Part shown: positions 52,752-63,342 of the stretch, piece by piece
Position numbering within the stretch: the first letter of the stretch is position 1
How the letters are laid out: each line of letters starts with the position of its first letter
Origin: Polaromonas sp. P2-4
GTDB taxonomy: Bacteria; Pseudomonadota; Gammaproteobacteria; Burkholderiales; Burkholderiaceae_C
Length of the DNA stretch: 64,000 bases
Direction: 5' to 3'
NCBI GenBank assembly: GCA_024703855.1
Contig: CP087965.1
Span: forward strand, 1,790,001-1,854,000
The notes under the pieces: generated by a model
What the model was told of the DNA's origin: nothing
Database searches by the model: none
The model's input: the letters and a program-made list of their open reading frames with translations, nothing else
Made by a program: the position numbers and the translations under genes

Positions 52752-54074
52752 TTACTTGCCACTGCCACTGCCGCCGCCGCTTCCTCCGCCGCTGCCCGAT
52801 CCGCCGGAACCGCCAGACCCTCCGGAAGAGCCGGAGTCGCCCGACGACCCCGACCTTCCCGAGGATCCAGAATCTCCAGACGAGCCGGAACCGCCCGACG
52901 AGCCCTTGCCGCGCGAGGAGTCGGAGCCCCGTTGGGATCCCGATCGGCGGTCGCGGTCGCCGCGATCCGATCCATCCGCACCGTTGCGCAGTTCGAGACG
53001 CTCGATCGTCACGCGCTGGTCGGCGCCGACCCGCCCGCTCACTTGCACGCGCCGGTTGACGGCGAGTTGCGCTGCGCTGCCGCCCACGATCTGCATGTCG
53101 GGGCTCAGGGTCAGAGGGCCGAGGCCGAGGCTGAGTTCACGCTCACCCAGCGTATGGACATAACCCTCGAACACGACCCGCTCCACCCGCCCCAGTCCGT
53201 CCCGCGTCGGGTCGGGCTGCACGCGCTCGGCCTGCAGCGTGCTGCCGTCCCAACTGCCGCTGATCAGGACCTCGCGGCCCGGCGCCAGGCCGGCAGGCAG
53301 CGGCTGGGCGCCAAAGCGGACGCGGGTGCCGTTCACCATGAGGCTGTCGGCGTCGATACTGCCCACGGAACCGTTCAGCTGCGCCTGCGGCTGCGCCGCA
53401 ATCGGCTCGATGCGCGAGGCGGCAATCTCGCCCTGCGCCAGGCGGTGCCCGCTGACCCGCACCCAGTCCCCCGCCTTCAGGCCGGACAGGTCGTCCGGGT
53501 TCAGGGCCCGGGCCGTCTGGCCCAAGATGCGGAACGCACCGGTCGCGGTATCGGGCGCCTCCAGTGGCCCGACCGCGGCGTGGATTACCTGCAATATTGC
53601 GTGCCGAGACCTCGGCGCCGGCGCCGGCGGCCCGCACCGCGACGACCTGCCCCACCGCCAACTGCCGCGCCGACCCCGGCTGGCCGTTGTCCGACACCGG
53701 CGTGCCGGCGTCGAAATGCACCTCCACCCCATTGACGCAAATGCTGGCAAAGCCGGTAATGACACCAACGATGCCGGTGCCGCCTTCGCTGATGCCGGTA
53801 CCGCCCAGCCCGGGCCGCCCGGCCACCGCGCCGGTCCCGCCTATGCCCCCGGTATCGTTGCGCGCCTGCCCCCCAGCCCGCCGCGCGCTGGTGCGCCGGT
53901 GCCGCCCACGCCCGAGGACGCGGCCGCCACCGGGTTGACCGGCGAGGCCTGGGTGGCGCACAGGTTTTGCGCCTGCGCCGGCAGGCCGAGTGCCAGGGCC
54001 AGGCACAGCGGCAGGCTGGCGGCCACGCGGGCCAGAAGAGCCCGGAACCTGGGAGCGCGCAGCAGCGAGTTCAT
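52752..54074 (-). CDS. Exported DUF5666-domain protein, two frame breaks
   Basis: This is a secreted protein of about 440 residues with signal peptide LPLCLALALGLPAQA. The middle holds beta-rich DUF5666-type units (ITGFASICVNGVEVHFDAGT, LKAGDWVRVSGHRLAQGEI, FEGYVHTLGERELSLG). The tail is low-complexity Gly/Ser with Asp and Arg, in GSSGDSGSS-like runs. Breaks are near 53900 and 53597. Its start overlaps the DUF6502 stop (ATGA). The function is unknown. Confidence 0.75.
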
Positions 54075-54976
54075 GCGGGTTCTCCTTTGTTGGGCGGCGT
54101 CCCTGCCGCATTGCTCGGCGCACCGGCGCCCAGCTCCGTAGGCTCGGCGTAGAAATAGATGCCGAAGGTCATGCGCTGGCGCGGCGTGGTGTCGTCTGTG
54201 TCCTTTTGTTCGGCGACCGCAGCGCTCTTGTTGAGGGCCAGCAAAGCTTTCATGCCGAATTCCTCGGACTGCCGGGCCAGCAGCTGGATCGAGCCGGGGC
54301 TGAGCGCGTCGTAATGCACGCTGCGCTCCAGAAACGCCGGCTGGCCGCCCAGCAGGTTGTGGGCGGCGGCCGCGGCATGGTCATGCAGGTTGTGGCCCAG
54401 GTAAAAGGCCTTTTCGTCGAAACCCGCGGCCGGTACAAAGGCCGCGGCATTGAGGCAGACGCGGCGTTCGTCGTCGAAATGCACCACGCCCAGGCGCCGC
54501 CACTCGTCCAGCACCACGCGCGAGCGGATGTCGCTGTTGACGCTGGCAACCAGCCCCTCGAACGAGAGCTCACCGCCTTCGCTGACAAAACGCGGCAGCG
54601 GCTTGGGGCGGCCCTCCTCATCGAGGTAACGCGGCGACCCCAGCCACACGGCCACCAGCTGCGCACCCAGCGACACCACCGACGGCACGATCTCCGCGCT
54701 GGAGTCCATGGCCTGCCGCAGCCGGCTCACATCCTTGCGGTGCACGCCCGTGACCAGGCTGACCCGGCTGTCGGTAGGTGCCTTGGCGCCTATGCGGAAT
54801 TCCTTGTCGGCCACCTCGACCATCAGGGCCTTGAGCAGCTCGGTGAGGTAGGGCAAGGTCACGCCGCGCGCCAGCATCAGCCGCACCAGCGGGCGCAGCA
54901 CCCGGCGCAGCGCCAGCACGAAGGCGGGCGACGGCGTGGCGGTGGGGGCGTCGGGGCTTGGCATGGGCGAATCCAC
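54071..54976 (-). CDS. DUF6502-family protein (putative regulator)
   Basis: This 301-residue cytosolic protein has LRRVLRPLVRLMLARGVTLP near its start and a helix-turn-helix-like text, DSRVSLVTGVHRKDVSRLRQ, at about residues 69-88, which suggests DNA binding. The GTG at 54976 or the ATG at 54964 starts it. It is translated ahead of the DUF5666 gene and faces the glycine-rich gene. Three copies of a GTGGGAAATA motif lie just upstream. Regulation of both units by this protein is my inference. Confidence 0.75.
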   Translation of the reverse strand: MDSPMPSPDAPTATPSPAFVLALRRVLRPLVRLMLARGVTLPYLTELLKALMVEVADKEFRIGAKAPTDSRVSLVTGVHRKDVSRLRQAMDSSAEIVPSVVSLGAQLVAVWLGSPRYLDEEGRPKPLPRFVSEGGELSFEGLVASVNSDIRSRVVLDEWRRLGVVHFDDERRVCLNAAAFVPAAGFDEKAFYLGHNLHDHAAAAAHNLLGGQPAFLERSVHYDALSPGSIQLLARQSEEFGMKALLALNKSAAVAEQKDTDDTTPRQRMTFGIYFYAEPTELGAGAPSNAAGTPPNKGEPA

Positions 54977-55007
54977 AGGAATATTCTGGTCTCAATTTAG
55001 CACAAAA

Positions 55008-55089
55008 CGTGGGAAATATTCACACTTTTCATCTTGACGAGGGATTATTTCCCACATAAATTGAACTCACGCGTGGGAAATATTCACAC
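55008..55089. promoter_or_regulatory. Three-copy operator-like motif between DUF6502 and glycine-rich genes
   Basis: CGTGGGAAATATTCACAC occurs twice exactly (55008-55025 and 55072-55089), 64 bp apart. An inverted TATTTCCCAC half lies between them at 55046-55055. The copies sit in the 164-bp divergent promoter and look like binding sites for one regulator, perhaps the adjacent DUF6502 protein. Confidence 0.6.
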
Positions 55090-55140
55090 GCTTCGTGCAC
55101 TCCAAGGAGTGATGGGTCTTTAACTTTCAGGAGAAATGTC

Positions 55141-55525
55141 ATGATGAAACACAGGAGAACCGCACTGGCCTGGATCGCCACCCTCGCTCTCGGCCTGGTG
55201 GCCGCACCCCGCAATGGCCCGTGATGGCGGCGGTGGTGGTGGCGGCGGATCTGGCGGCGGTGGCGGATCAGGCAGCGGTGGTGGTGGTGGTGGTGGCAGC
55301 GACAGCAGCGGGTCGGGCCGTGGCGGCAATTCAGGCCCCGGCAGCAGCTCCAGCGGCCCCGGCAGCAACGGCACGGCGGATCACGGCCATCGAGGCCCGG
55401 GCGGTCGCGGCGCCAATGACGCAGCGGATCACGCCCGTGGCCACCGCGCGGACGACGCAGCAGATCACGACCACCGTGGCCGTAACCGTAACCGCGGCCG
55501 CGGTCGCGTGCCGCGGCGCGGATGA
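55141..55525 (+). CDS. Glycine-rich secreted protein, one frame break
   Basis: This protein is about 127 residues long. MMKHRRTALAWIATLALG starts a signal peptide with predicted cleavage after APAMA; one extra C near 55212 breaks the frame there. The mature part is poly-glycine with Ser, then Asp/His/Arg/Asn-rich repeats (GRGANDAADHARGHRADDAA). AGGAG precedes the ATG. It is divergent from DUF6502-DUF5666 and shares with DUF5666 a low-complexity Gly/Ser design. The function is unknown. Confidence 0.55.
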
Positions 55526-55731
55526 CGCTCCGGAAGCGCCGGACGCTCCGGACGCTCCAGACGCCCCGGATCTCGATGTCGTCGAAACGGAGGTGAACGG
55601 CGTCGAGATCGGGCATCGCGGCGCGAAGGCGCCAGGTGAACGGCCGCAGCGCTTTCCTCTTCCAAAATAAAGCGCCCCACGGGGTAAGCCGTTAACGTAA
55701 GGTGTTGCCGACAGATACAGGCAACGAACAA

Positions 55732-55761
55732 AGCCCTCGACAGCTCTTCGCGTCGAGGGCT
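55732..55761 (+). terminator. Intrinsic terminator after the glycine-rich gene
   Basis: AGCCCTCGAC and GTCGAGGGCT form a perfect 10-bp stem with a 10-base loop, then TCTTGCTTCTTGTTT. The rest of 55526-55861 shows no gene. Confidence 0.75.
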
Positions 55762-55861
55762 TCTTGCTTCTTGTTTGGGGGCGAGCCTCAACCGGCCAAG
55801 CTGGCTTGCGTGTTTTCCCGGCTTGCCGAATCCGCGGCGAGCCAAGATACTCTGCGGCAGC

Positions 55862-57036
55862 ATGACCGCCGCCCTCGCTCCCCCCTCCCCCAACACTTTC
55901 GTTCTTCCCGTTCTGGCGGCATTCGCTTTCATGGCGAAACCGCCGACGCGCTGGCAGCGACCAGCCACAGCTTTATGGCGCAACTGCAGCAGCTCGGCTT
56001 GCAAAGCCATGTTGAAACCAGCGAAGCAACCCTTGCAGCAACGGGCATGGGCCTCGAACAAGGCTTTCACTTGCGCGCCGACCTAACCGATCAATGGGCG
56101 CCCGGTCTGGACACCACCGGTCTGAGCCAGCAGCTGCAGCTGGACACCGAACACAACGCCGACGACCTGGAGCGCGAAATTCTGCTGGCCATGCTGCTGG
56201 GCCCGGTCGGGTTTACGTTTCCCAGCCATGCCGAGCTGGCCTCGGCCGTGCGCATTCGCCGCAACATGGTGCTGGCCGCGCGCAAGACGGCGCTGGCCTT
56301 TCACACCACCGAGGCCGAGCGGCCCGAAGACTGCTGGACCTATGCCGAGGGCTGCGGCTTTACCGTGCGACCGGGCCATGCACTGGTGCCTGCGCTGCAA
56401 AAAGCCACCCAGCCCGAAGCCTCGGGCAAGCTGTATTCGTTTTCCTGCTACCGGGCCACCGAATACGTGATTTTGCTGGCGATTGCGCAGGAACTGGCGC
56501 ACTGCAACCCGGCGCTGATGAACGGCTTGCAGCAGCAGTGGGAGCGCCGCGCCATCATGTCGGGCCAGTTCCACGACGTGTTTCTGCGCGAATACGGCTC
56601 GATGGAAGCGCCGCTGCCGCCCAAATACTATGTGCCGGGCGACCGGCTCTGGTTTCGCAACCCCGATGCGCACTCGTCCGACGTGACCGGCTACGAAGGC
56701 TCCTGGGTGTTCTATCTGGGCGGTGGCCTGTTTACCAACTTCTGGAAACGCGAGCAGCCCTACACGCTGACCGCCAAATGCCTGGAGCTGTTTCACTGGC
56801 GCCACGCCACCTACACCGACGCGGCCGGCGAACTGCAGATCGACGAAAGCATTGTGGAAGCCCGGGTCAAGGCCTCCATGGCCGATGCGGCCGAGGCGGC
56901 GCAAATTCTCGAATTGATGCTGCGCCTGCGCGAGCCCAAAGGCGTGTACCAGTCAGGCGGCTGCATAGACAGCTCGCGCGAATACCCGCGCTGGGTCTGC
57001 CCCGGCACTGCCGACATGGTGTTGCCGTCGGCCTGA
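55862..57036 (+). CDS. Tgl-like (protein-glutamine gamma-glutamyltransferase family) protein, one frame break
   Basis: This protein of about 390 residues resembles Bacillus spore transglutaminase Tgl as I recall it. HAELASAVRIRRNMVLAARK parallels the Tgl helix before the core, LYSFSCYRATEYVILLAIAQ the catalytic-cysteine helix, and VPGDRLWFRNPDAHSSD, then VFYLGGG the PGD-FKNPD and YLG strands. The cysteine is kept; the position of the Tgl histidine (HG after YLG) is not obvious, so enzyme activity is uncertain. The break is near 55912. The usual role in spores cannot apply in this organism. Confidence 0.6.
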
Positions 57037-57049
57037 AGCCATCAGAGGC

Positions 57050-57100
57050 GCTATAAAATTAATAGCTGATTGCGCCCATACCATAAGGGCTACAGGCCAA
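57050..57100 (+). repeat. Intergenic repeat copy
   Basis: The core GCTATAAAATTAATAGC is followed by TGATTGCGCCC, AAGGGCTACAGGCC. It lies between the convergent Tgl-like and Lrp genes. Confidence 0.7.
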
Positions 57101-57122
57101 TTTCTCTAACAAACCAGAGGAT

Positions 57123-57580
57123 TCAACCCGGCAGCAGCGGCAAGTCGGCCTTTTGAGCGTGCGCAGCACAAAGCTGGACTTGCTGTGGCGTATGCCCTTG
57201 ATCTTGTAAAGCCGCTCGCGCAGCAAGCGCTCGTAGTCTTTGGTGTCGTGCACGGCAATGCGCAGCAGGTAGTCGTATTCGCCAGACACCAGGTAGGCCT
57301 CGATCACCTCGGGAATCGCCGCCAGCGTTTCGCCAAATTTCTCCAGCGTGTTGTCGGAGTGGCTGTCCAGCGTGACCTGCACCATCACGGTGTCGCCCAG
57401 GCCCAGCGCCTGCGCATTGAGCCGCACGGTGTAGCCCTCAATCACCCCGGCCTCTTCCATTTTTTTGATGCGGCCCCAGCAGGGCGAGGGGCTCAGGCCA
57501 ACGGCGTGGCCGATGTCTTGCAGGCTGGTCCGCGAATCCGCCTGCAAAATCTGAAGGATTTTTCGGTCTAGTGTGTCCAT
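57123..57580 (-). CDS. Lrp/AsnC-family regulator, one frame break near the end
   Basis: This protein is about 152 residues long. The N-terminal helix-turn-helix is MDTLDRKILQILQADSRTSL, then IGHAVGLSPSPCWGRIKKME. The C-terminal RAM domain has EVIEAYLVSGEYDYLLRIAV. One A is missing near 57150. The corrected end RTLKKADLPLLPG stops at 57123. The uncorrected frame would run on through the repeat and end in unrelated residues. Its probable target is itself or a nearby operon. Confidence 0.87.
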
Positions 57581-57589
57581 GCAGGCAAT

Positions 57590-57640
57590 TTATCTGATTT
57601 TTCTAAATTTGCAGATTTTTTATCTGTATTTTCAGAATAA
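57590..57640. promoter_or_regulatory. AT-rich promoter region of the lrp-like gene
   Basis: TTATCTGA and TCAGAATAA lie in an A/T-rich stretch (TTTTTCTAAATTT) just upstream of the start, the sort of site Lrp proteins bind. It may allow autoregulation. Confidence 0.35.
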
Positions 57641-57804
57641 AGCAGCAAAGCAAGAAAATTATTCGCCCCCGCTACCCGATACTTGAGTGACACTGCGGCC
57701 GGGCTTACCGGCAAGGCTGGCAGTACAAGCCCCCAAGCTGGTTACCGCCGGCTTTGGGGTTTGCTTTTTTGGGGTGTTGCAGCGGGCGGGCAGGCGGCTT
57801 TTCC

Positions 57805-58835
<1,031 letters not shown>

Positions 58836-58880
58836 GTTGAAGTCCTTGTGTAGCGCGAAAGTAAAAAGGAAAAAGACCGC

Positions 58881-60098
58881 TCAGGCGCCTACGGCGGCGC
58901 CTTCGGGCGGGGCAACGCGCGTATCGAGCGCGCGGCTCCACAGGGCGATCGCCAGGCCCAGCAGCGTGAGCAGCGCCGCCACCCAGCCCAGGGCGCCAAG
59001 GCCCGGGCCGTGGGCTATCACCACGCCGCCGACCCAGGCGCCGAGCGCGTTGCCGAGGTTGAAGGCTGCGATGTTCAGGCTCGACGCCAGGTTTTGCCCT
59101 GCACCGGCAGCCTGCTCCAGCACGCGCAGTTGCAGCGGCGCGACGGTGGCGAAGGACGCAACCCCGAGCAGCGCGACGAAGATGACCGCCGTCACCGGCG
59201 TCTGGATCACCAGATGCATAGCGCCCAGCACGGCGGCCAGCGCCAGCAGCGTGCCCAGCACGGCCGGCATGAGCGACCGGTCGGCCAGCTTGCCGCCCAG
59301 CAGGTTCCCGACGGCGAGACCCGCGCCGAAGAGCAGCAAAACCGGCGACACCGCCGCGTCGGACAGGCCCGTGACCTGGGTGAGCAAGGGCTGGATGTAG
59401 GTGAACACCACAAACAGGCCGGCGAAGCCGAGCACCGTCATCGCGAGTCCGAGCCACACCTGGGGCCGGGCCAGCACCGCGAGTTCGTCGCGCAGCGGTG
59501 CCGGCTGCGCATCGGCCTGGCCGCGTGGCACGAAGACCGCGAGCACCGCGAACGCGATCACGCCGATCAGCGCCACCGCCCAGAAGGCCGCGCGCCAGCC
59601 GAAGTGCAGGCCCAGCCAGGCACCGGCCGGCACGCCCAGCATCGTCGCGGCCGTGAGACCGGTGAACATGATCGCGATCGCCGAGGCGCGCCGCTCCGGC
59701 GGCACCAGGCCCGTGGCCACCACCGAGCCGACGCCGAAGAAAGTCCCGTGCGCCAGTGAGGTGATCACGCGCGCGGCCATCAGCATCTCGTAGTTCGGCG
59801 CCAGCGCGCAGGCAAGGTTGCCTAGCGTGAAGATCGCCATCAACGCAAGCAGCACGGTCTTGCGCGGCACCCGGCGCGTGGCGATGGTGAGCAGCGGCGC
59901 GCCGACGGCGACACTGAGCGCATAGCCCGAGATCAGCAGGCCAGCCGAGGCAATCGACACCCCGAGGTCGCCTGAGACCTGCATCAGCAGGCCCATGATG
60001 ACGAATTCAGTGGTGCCGATGCCAAAGGCACCGGCGGTCAGGGCGAAAAGGGCAATTGGCAAGGAGGCAGGCATGACGGCACGCGGGAAAATTGACAT
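58881..60098 (-). CDS. MFS transporter, AraJ/YdhP-like
   Basis: This intact 405-residue inner-membrane protein has 12 probable helices and the family start ALFALTAGAFGIGTTEFVIM. The cytoplasmic motif ATRRVPRKTVLLALM is present, as is the SLAHGTFFGVGSVVATGLVP helix. The family exports sugars, drugs or purines. The aldo/keto reductase gene lies downstream, and the divergent LysR gene probably controls both. Confidence 0.85.
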   Translation of the reverse strand: MSIFPRAVMPASLPIALFALTAGAFGIGTTEFVIMGLLMQVSGDLGVSIASAGLLISGYALSVAVGAPLLTIATRRVPRKTVLLALMAIFTLGNLACALAPNYEMLMAARVITSLAHGTFFGVGSVVATGLVPPERRASAIAIMFTGLTAATMLGVPAGAWLGLHFGWRAAFWAVALIGVIAFAVLAVFVPRGQADAQPAPLRDELAVLARPQVWLGLAMTVLGFAGLFVVFTYIQPLLTQVTGLSDAAVSPVLLLFGAGLAVGNLLGGKLADRSLMPAVLGTLLALAAVLGAMHLVIQTPVTAVIFVALLGVASFATVAPLQLRVLEQAAGAGQNLASSLNIAAFNLGNALGAWVGGVVIAHGPGLGALGWVAALLTLLGLAIALWSRALDTRVAPPEGAAVGA

Positions 60099-60155
60099 GC
60101 CTTGTAGTGTGCGGACGCCGCACCATCTTGACTAGAATGACCAGATGAACATCAC

Positions 60156-60174
60156 TCATGAATTGAATTCATGA
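60156..60174. promoter_or_regulatory. Candidate LysR operator between MFS and LysR genes
   Basis: TCATGAATTGAATTCATGA is a perfect 9-bp inverted repeat around a single G, in the divergent promoter. Such symmetry suits autoregulation and control of the MFS/aldo-keto reductase unit. Confidence 0.55.
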
Positions 60175-60195
60175 ATATCAGAGAAAAAAACCACC

Positions 60196-61132
60196 ATGCC
60201 CCGCATTGACGTCAACCGTTCCGGCGACATGGAAGCGTTTGTGCAGGTGGTGGAGCGCGGCGGGTTTTCAGCGGCGGCGCAAACCCTTTGCATGACACCT
60301 TCCGCTGTCAGCAAACTCATTACCCGGCTGGAAGCACGCCTGGGCACACGGCTGCTAAACCGCTCGACCCGCAAGCTGCAAATAACGTCCGAAGGCACGA
60401 CGTTTTACGAACACAGCACACGCGTGCTGGCCGACATGGATGAAGCCGAGCGCAGTGCCGCCGCCAGCGCCACGCCGCGCGGGCGCGTCAGCGTGAACGC
60501 CAGCATGCCGACGGGCCACCACCTGCTGCTGCCGCTGGTACCGGCCTTTCACGCACGTTTCCCCGACATCTTGCTCGACATCAGCCTGACCGACCGCGTG
60601 GTGGACCTGCTGGACGAGCGCGCCGATGTGGCGATCCGCTGGGGCGCCCTGGCGTCTTCACAACTGGTGGCGCGGCGCCTGGGCGACACGGCGCAGGTCA
60701 TCGTCGGCGCGCCGGCCTACCTGGCGCGCCACGGCGCACCGCAAACAATGCAAGAGCTGGCAGCGCACCAGCGCCTGGGCCACAACTACAAGCGCAACGC
60801 GCCTTACTGGCCGTTGCGCGTGAACGGGCAACTGCAGCAGCTGCCGATTGCCGGCTACGCGCGTGAGCGACGGCGAGGCGCTGCGGCATCTGGCACTGGC
60901 CGGGGCCGGACTGGCCCGCATGTCGGTGTTTCACATTCAGGCCGATATCAAGGCCGGCAGGCTGGTGCCCGTGGCCGAACATTTGAACCCCGGCGAGCGC
61001 GAGCCGATTCATGCGGTGTTTCTTGGCAAAGGCGGCAGGCTGCCGGCGCGTGTCCGGGTGTTTCTGGACTTCCTGGTAGCCGAGGTGACGCAAGAGGTGC
61101 TGGATGCCGGCGGTTTGATGGGGCAAGGCTGA
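60196..61132 (+). CDS. LysR-family regulator, one frame break
   Basis: This protein of about 312 residues has the helix-turn-helix GDMEAFVQVVERGGFSAAAQ and LITRLEARLGTRLLNRSTRK, typical of the CrgA/DsdC-like group that act on divergent reductase or efflux genes. The break is near 60865 (corrected GYARVSDGEALRHLALAG). It is divergent from the MFS gene. Confidence 0.83.
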
Positions 61133-61211
61133 GCCTCAAGCATTGAACATTGGACTATTCCCCCAAAGGAAAGCCACTGGTGCAGTGCAGGCCTGCGGTC
61201 GATAGCCGTTC

Positions 61212-63090
61212 CTAAATCTGCACCCGGGTTCCGAGTTCAATCACGCAGTTATTGGGCAGGCGCATGAATCCCACCACGCTGCCCGCGTTGCGTGACATGG
61301 CGGCAAACAGGGCTTCGCGCCAATGGGCCATACCGGCCCCCTTGGTCGGCACGACCGTTTCACGACTCAGGAAGTAAGACGTTTCAAACAGATTGAGGGC
61401 GAGACCCTGGTCACGGCAGAGTTCCAGGGCCTGCGGAATGTCCGGCGTGTTCTTGAACCCGTAATTCACCTGCACTTTCCAGAAACCGGGAACCAGCGGC
61501 GTGACCTGCACGCGCTCCTCGAAGGGTATCCAGGGCACTTCGTGGAACACCACGGTGAGAATCAGATTGCGCTCGTGAATCACCTGGTTGTGCTTGAGGT
61601 TGTGCAAAAGCGCCTGCGGCACGGTGTCGGGGTTGGCGACGGCATACACCGCCGTGCGCGAGGTGCGATGCAGGTTGTCGTTCGCCAGGCCGGTGATGAA
61701 GGGCAGCAGTTCCGGGTCGTCGTTGCGGATGCTCTCGATCAGCAGTTCACGTCCGCGCTTCCAGGTCGCCATCAGGATGAACAGCGCCACGCCCAGCACC
61801 AGCGGGAACCAGCCGCCCTGCCAGAACTTGAGCAAGCACGCCCCGACCAGCACCGTATCCAGCACCAGAAAAAACCCTGTGGCCTGCAAGCGCAACGGGC
61901 ATGGGATAGCCCCAACCATGGCGGACGACGAAAAATGTCAGCACCGTCGTGATCAGCATCGTCATGGTCACCGCGATGCCGTAGGCTGCCGCCAGCGCCG
62001 ACGAACTGCCGAAGCCCACCACGGCCAGCAACACCGCCGCCAGCAGGATCCAGTTGACCTCGGGCATGTAGATCTGGCCGGCCTCCTTGACCGAGGTGTA
62101 CTGCACCTGCATGCGCGGCAGCAAACCGAGCTGGATGGCCTGCTTGGTCATGGAGTAGGCACCTGAAATCACCGCTTGCGACGCAATCACCGTGGCACAG
62201 GTCGCCAGTATCACCGCAGGGATCAGCCAGGCCTGCGGGAACAGGCGGTAGAACGGGTTTTCCAGTGCGGAAGGGTCCCGCATCAGCAGTGCACCCTGGC
62301 CCATGTAGTTGAGCGCCAGAGACGGCAGCACCAGGCCCATCCACGCGAACTGGATCGGTCGTTTGCCGAAATGCCCCATGTCGGCATACAGCGCCTCGAC
62401 GCCGGTGAAAGCAAGCACGATGGCACCGATCGCGACAAACATGTGCCATCCCTGCGCATGCAAAAAAGCCAGGGCGTGCAACGGGTTGAGCGCAGCCAGG
62501 ATGGCCGGCTGCTGCATGATTTGCGACGCACCCGTGACCGCCAGCACGGCGAACCAGAGAACGATCACCGGACCAAACAGCTTGCCCACCACGGCGGTCC
62601 CGTGACGCTGCACGACGAACAGCCCCACCAGCACGGCGACGGAAATGGGGAGCACATAAGCTTTGAGCCCCGGCGCCACCACCTCCAGGCCTTCAACCGC
62701 GCTCAACACCGAAATCGCGGGGGTGATCACACTGTCGCCGTAAAACAGGGCGGCGCCGAGCACGCCGGTCAGCAGCAGTGCGGTGCGACGCCCTGGCGTC
62801 TTGCCGGCGGCATTGGCCGCCAGGGCCGTCAGCGCCATGATGCCGCCTTCACCCCGGTTGCTGGCACGCAGGATCAGCACCACGTACTTCAGCGTGACGA
62901 TCATCATCAGGCCCCAAAATATCACCGACACGGCACCGATCAGATGGGCGGCGTCCAATGGAATACCGGTGGCAGGGCTGAAGATTTCCTTCATGGTGTA
63001 CAGCGGGCTGGTACCGATGTCGCCGTACACCACACCAATGGCGCCCAAGGTCAGCGCGGCATAACCTTGTTTGTCCGAAAATTTACTCAT
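61212..63090 (-). CDS. kup: Potassium uptake protein Kup, one frame break
   Basis: This is a 12-helix potassium/proton symporter of about 625 residues. Hallmarks are [58 protein letters not shown] and [19 protein letters not shown]. The C-terminal cytosolic domain has [20 protein letters not shown] and [18 protein letters not shown]. One extra C near 61905 breaks the frame. It is a single gene; a KdpE-type regulator gene lies beyond the repeat element upstream. Confidence 0.92.
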
Positions 63091-63165
63091 TGAAAGCGAT
63101 CGATGAAGAACAGGGCGCCACTATCGCCGCCCGGGCATCAGGAACGCATAAGGATGGATGGCGTC

Positions 63166-63342
63166 ATTCCATTTCTATTGGGTTTTCCACAATTCGAGAC
63201 AGCCCCCGTGTCATTGCAGGCGCAGCGCGGCAATCCATGACTGCGCTTGATCGACGATGGATCGCCACGGCCTGCGGCCTCGCGATGACGAGGATAGGAG
63301 GAGGCGGGGCAACGACCTATCGCGTTGAAGTAGAAATGGAAT
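63166..63342. mobile_element. Small inverted-repeat (MITE-like) element, copy 2
   Basis: This 177-bp unit is bounded by the same ATTCCATTTCTA/TAGAAATGGAAT ends. Its right 42 bases are identical (inverted) to copy 1. Inside is a second, unrelated palindromic repeat (GTCATTGCAGGCGCAGCGC, then GCCTCGCGATGAC) of a type widespread in proteobacteria. The right end gives the stop codon of the regulator gene. Confidence 0.72.

Noticed and set aside
52752..52875. Tandem-looking short repeats resembling a CRISPR or minisatellite
   Set aside because: They are codons of the Gly/Ser tail of the DUF5666 protein; units are unequal and no spacers are present.
55221..55320. GGT/GGC runs resembling a microsatellite
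   Set aside because: They encode the polyglycine part of the secreted protein; signal peptide and ribosome site support coding.
57059..57122. C-terminal extension of the Lrp protein
   Set aside because: It arises only from a missing A near 57150 and runs through the intergenic repeat; the normal Lrp end is at 57123.
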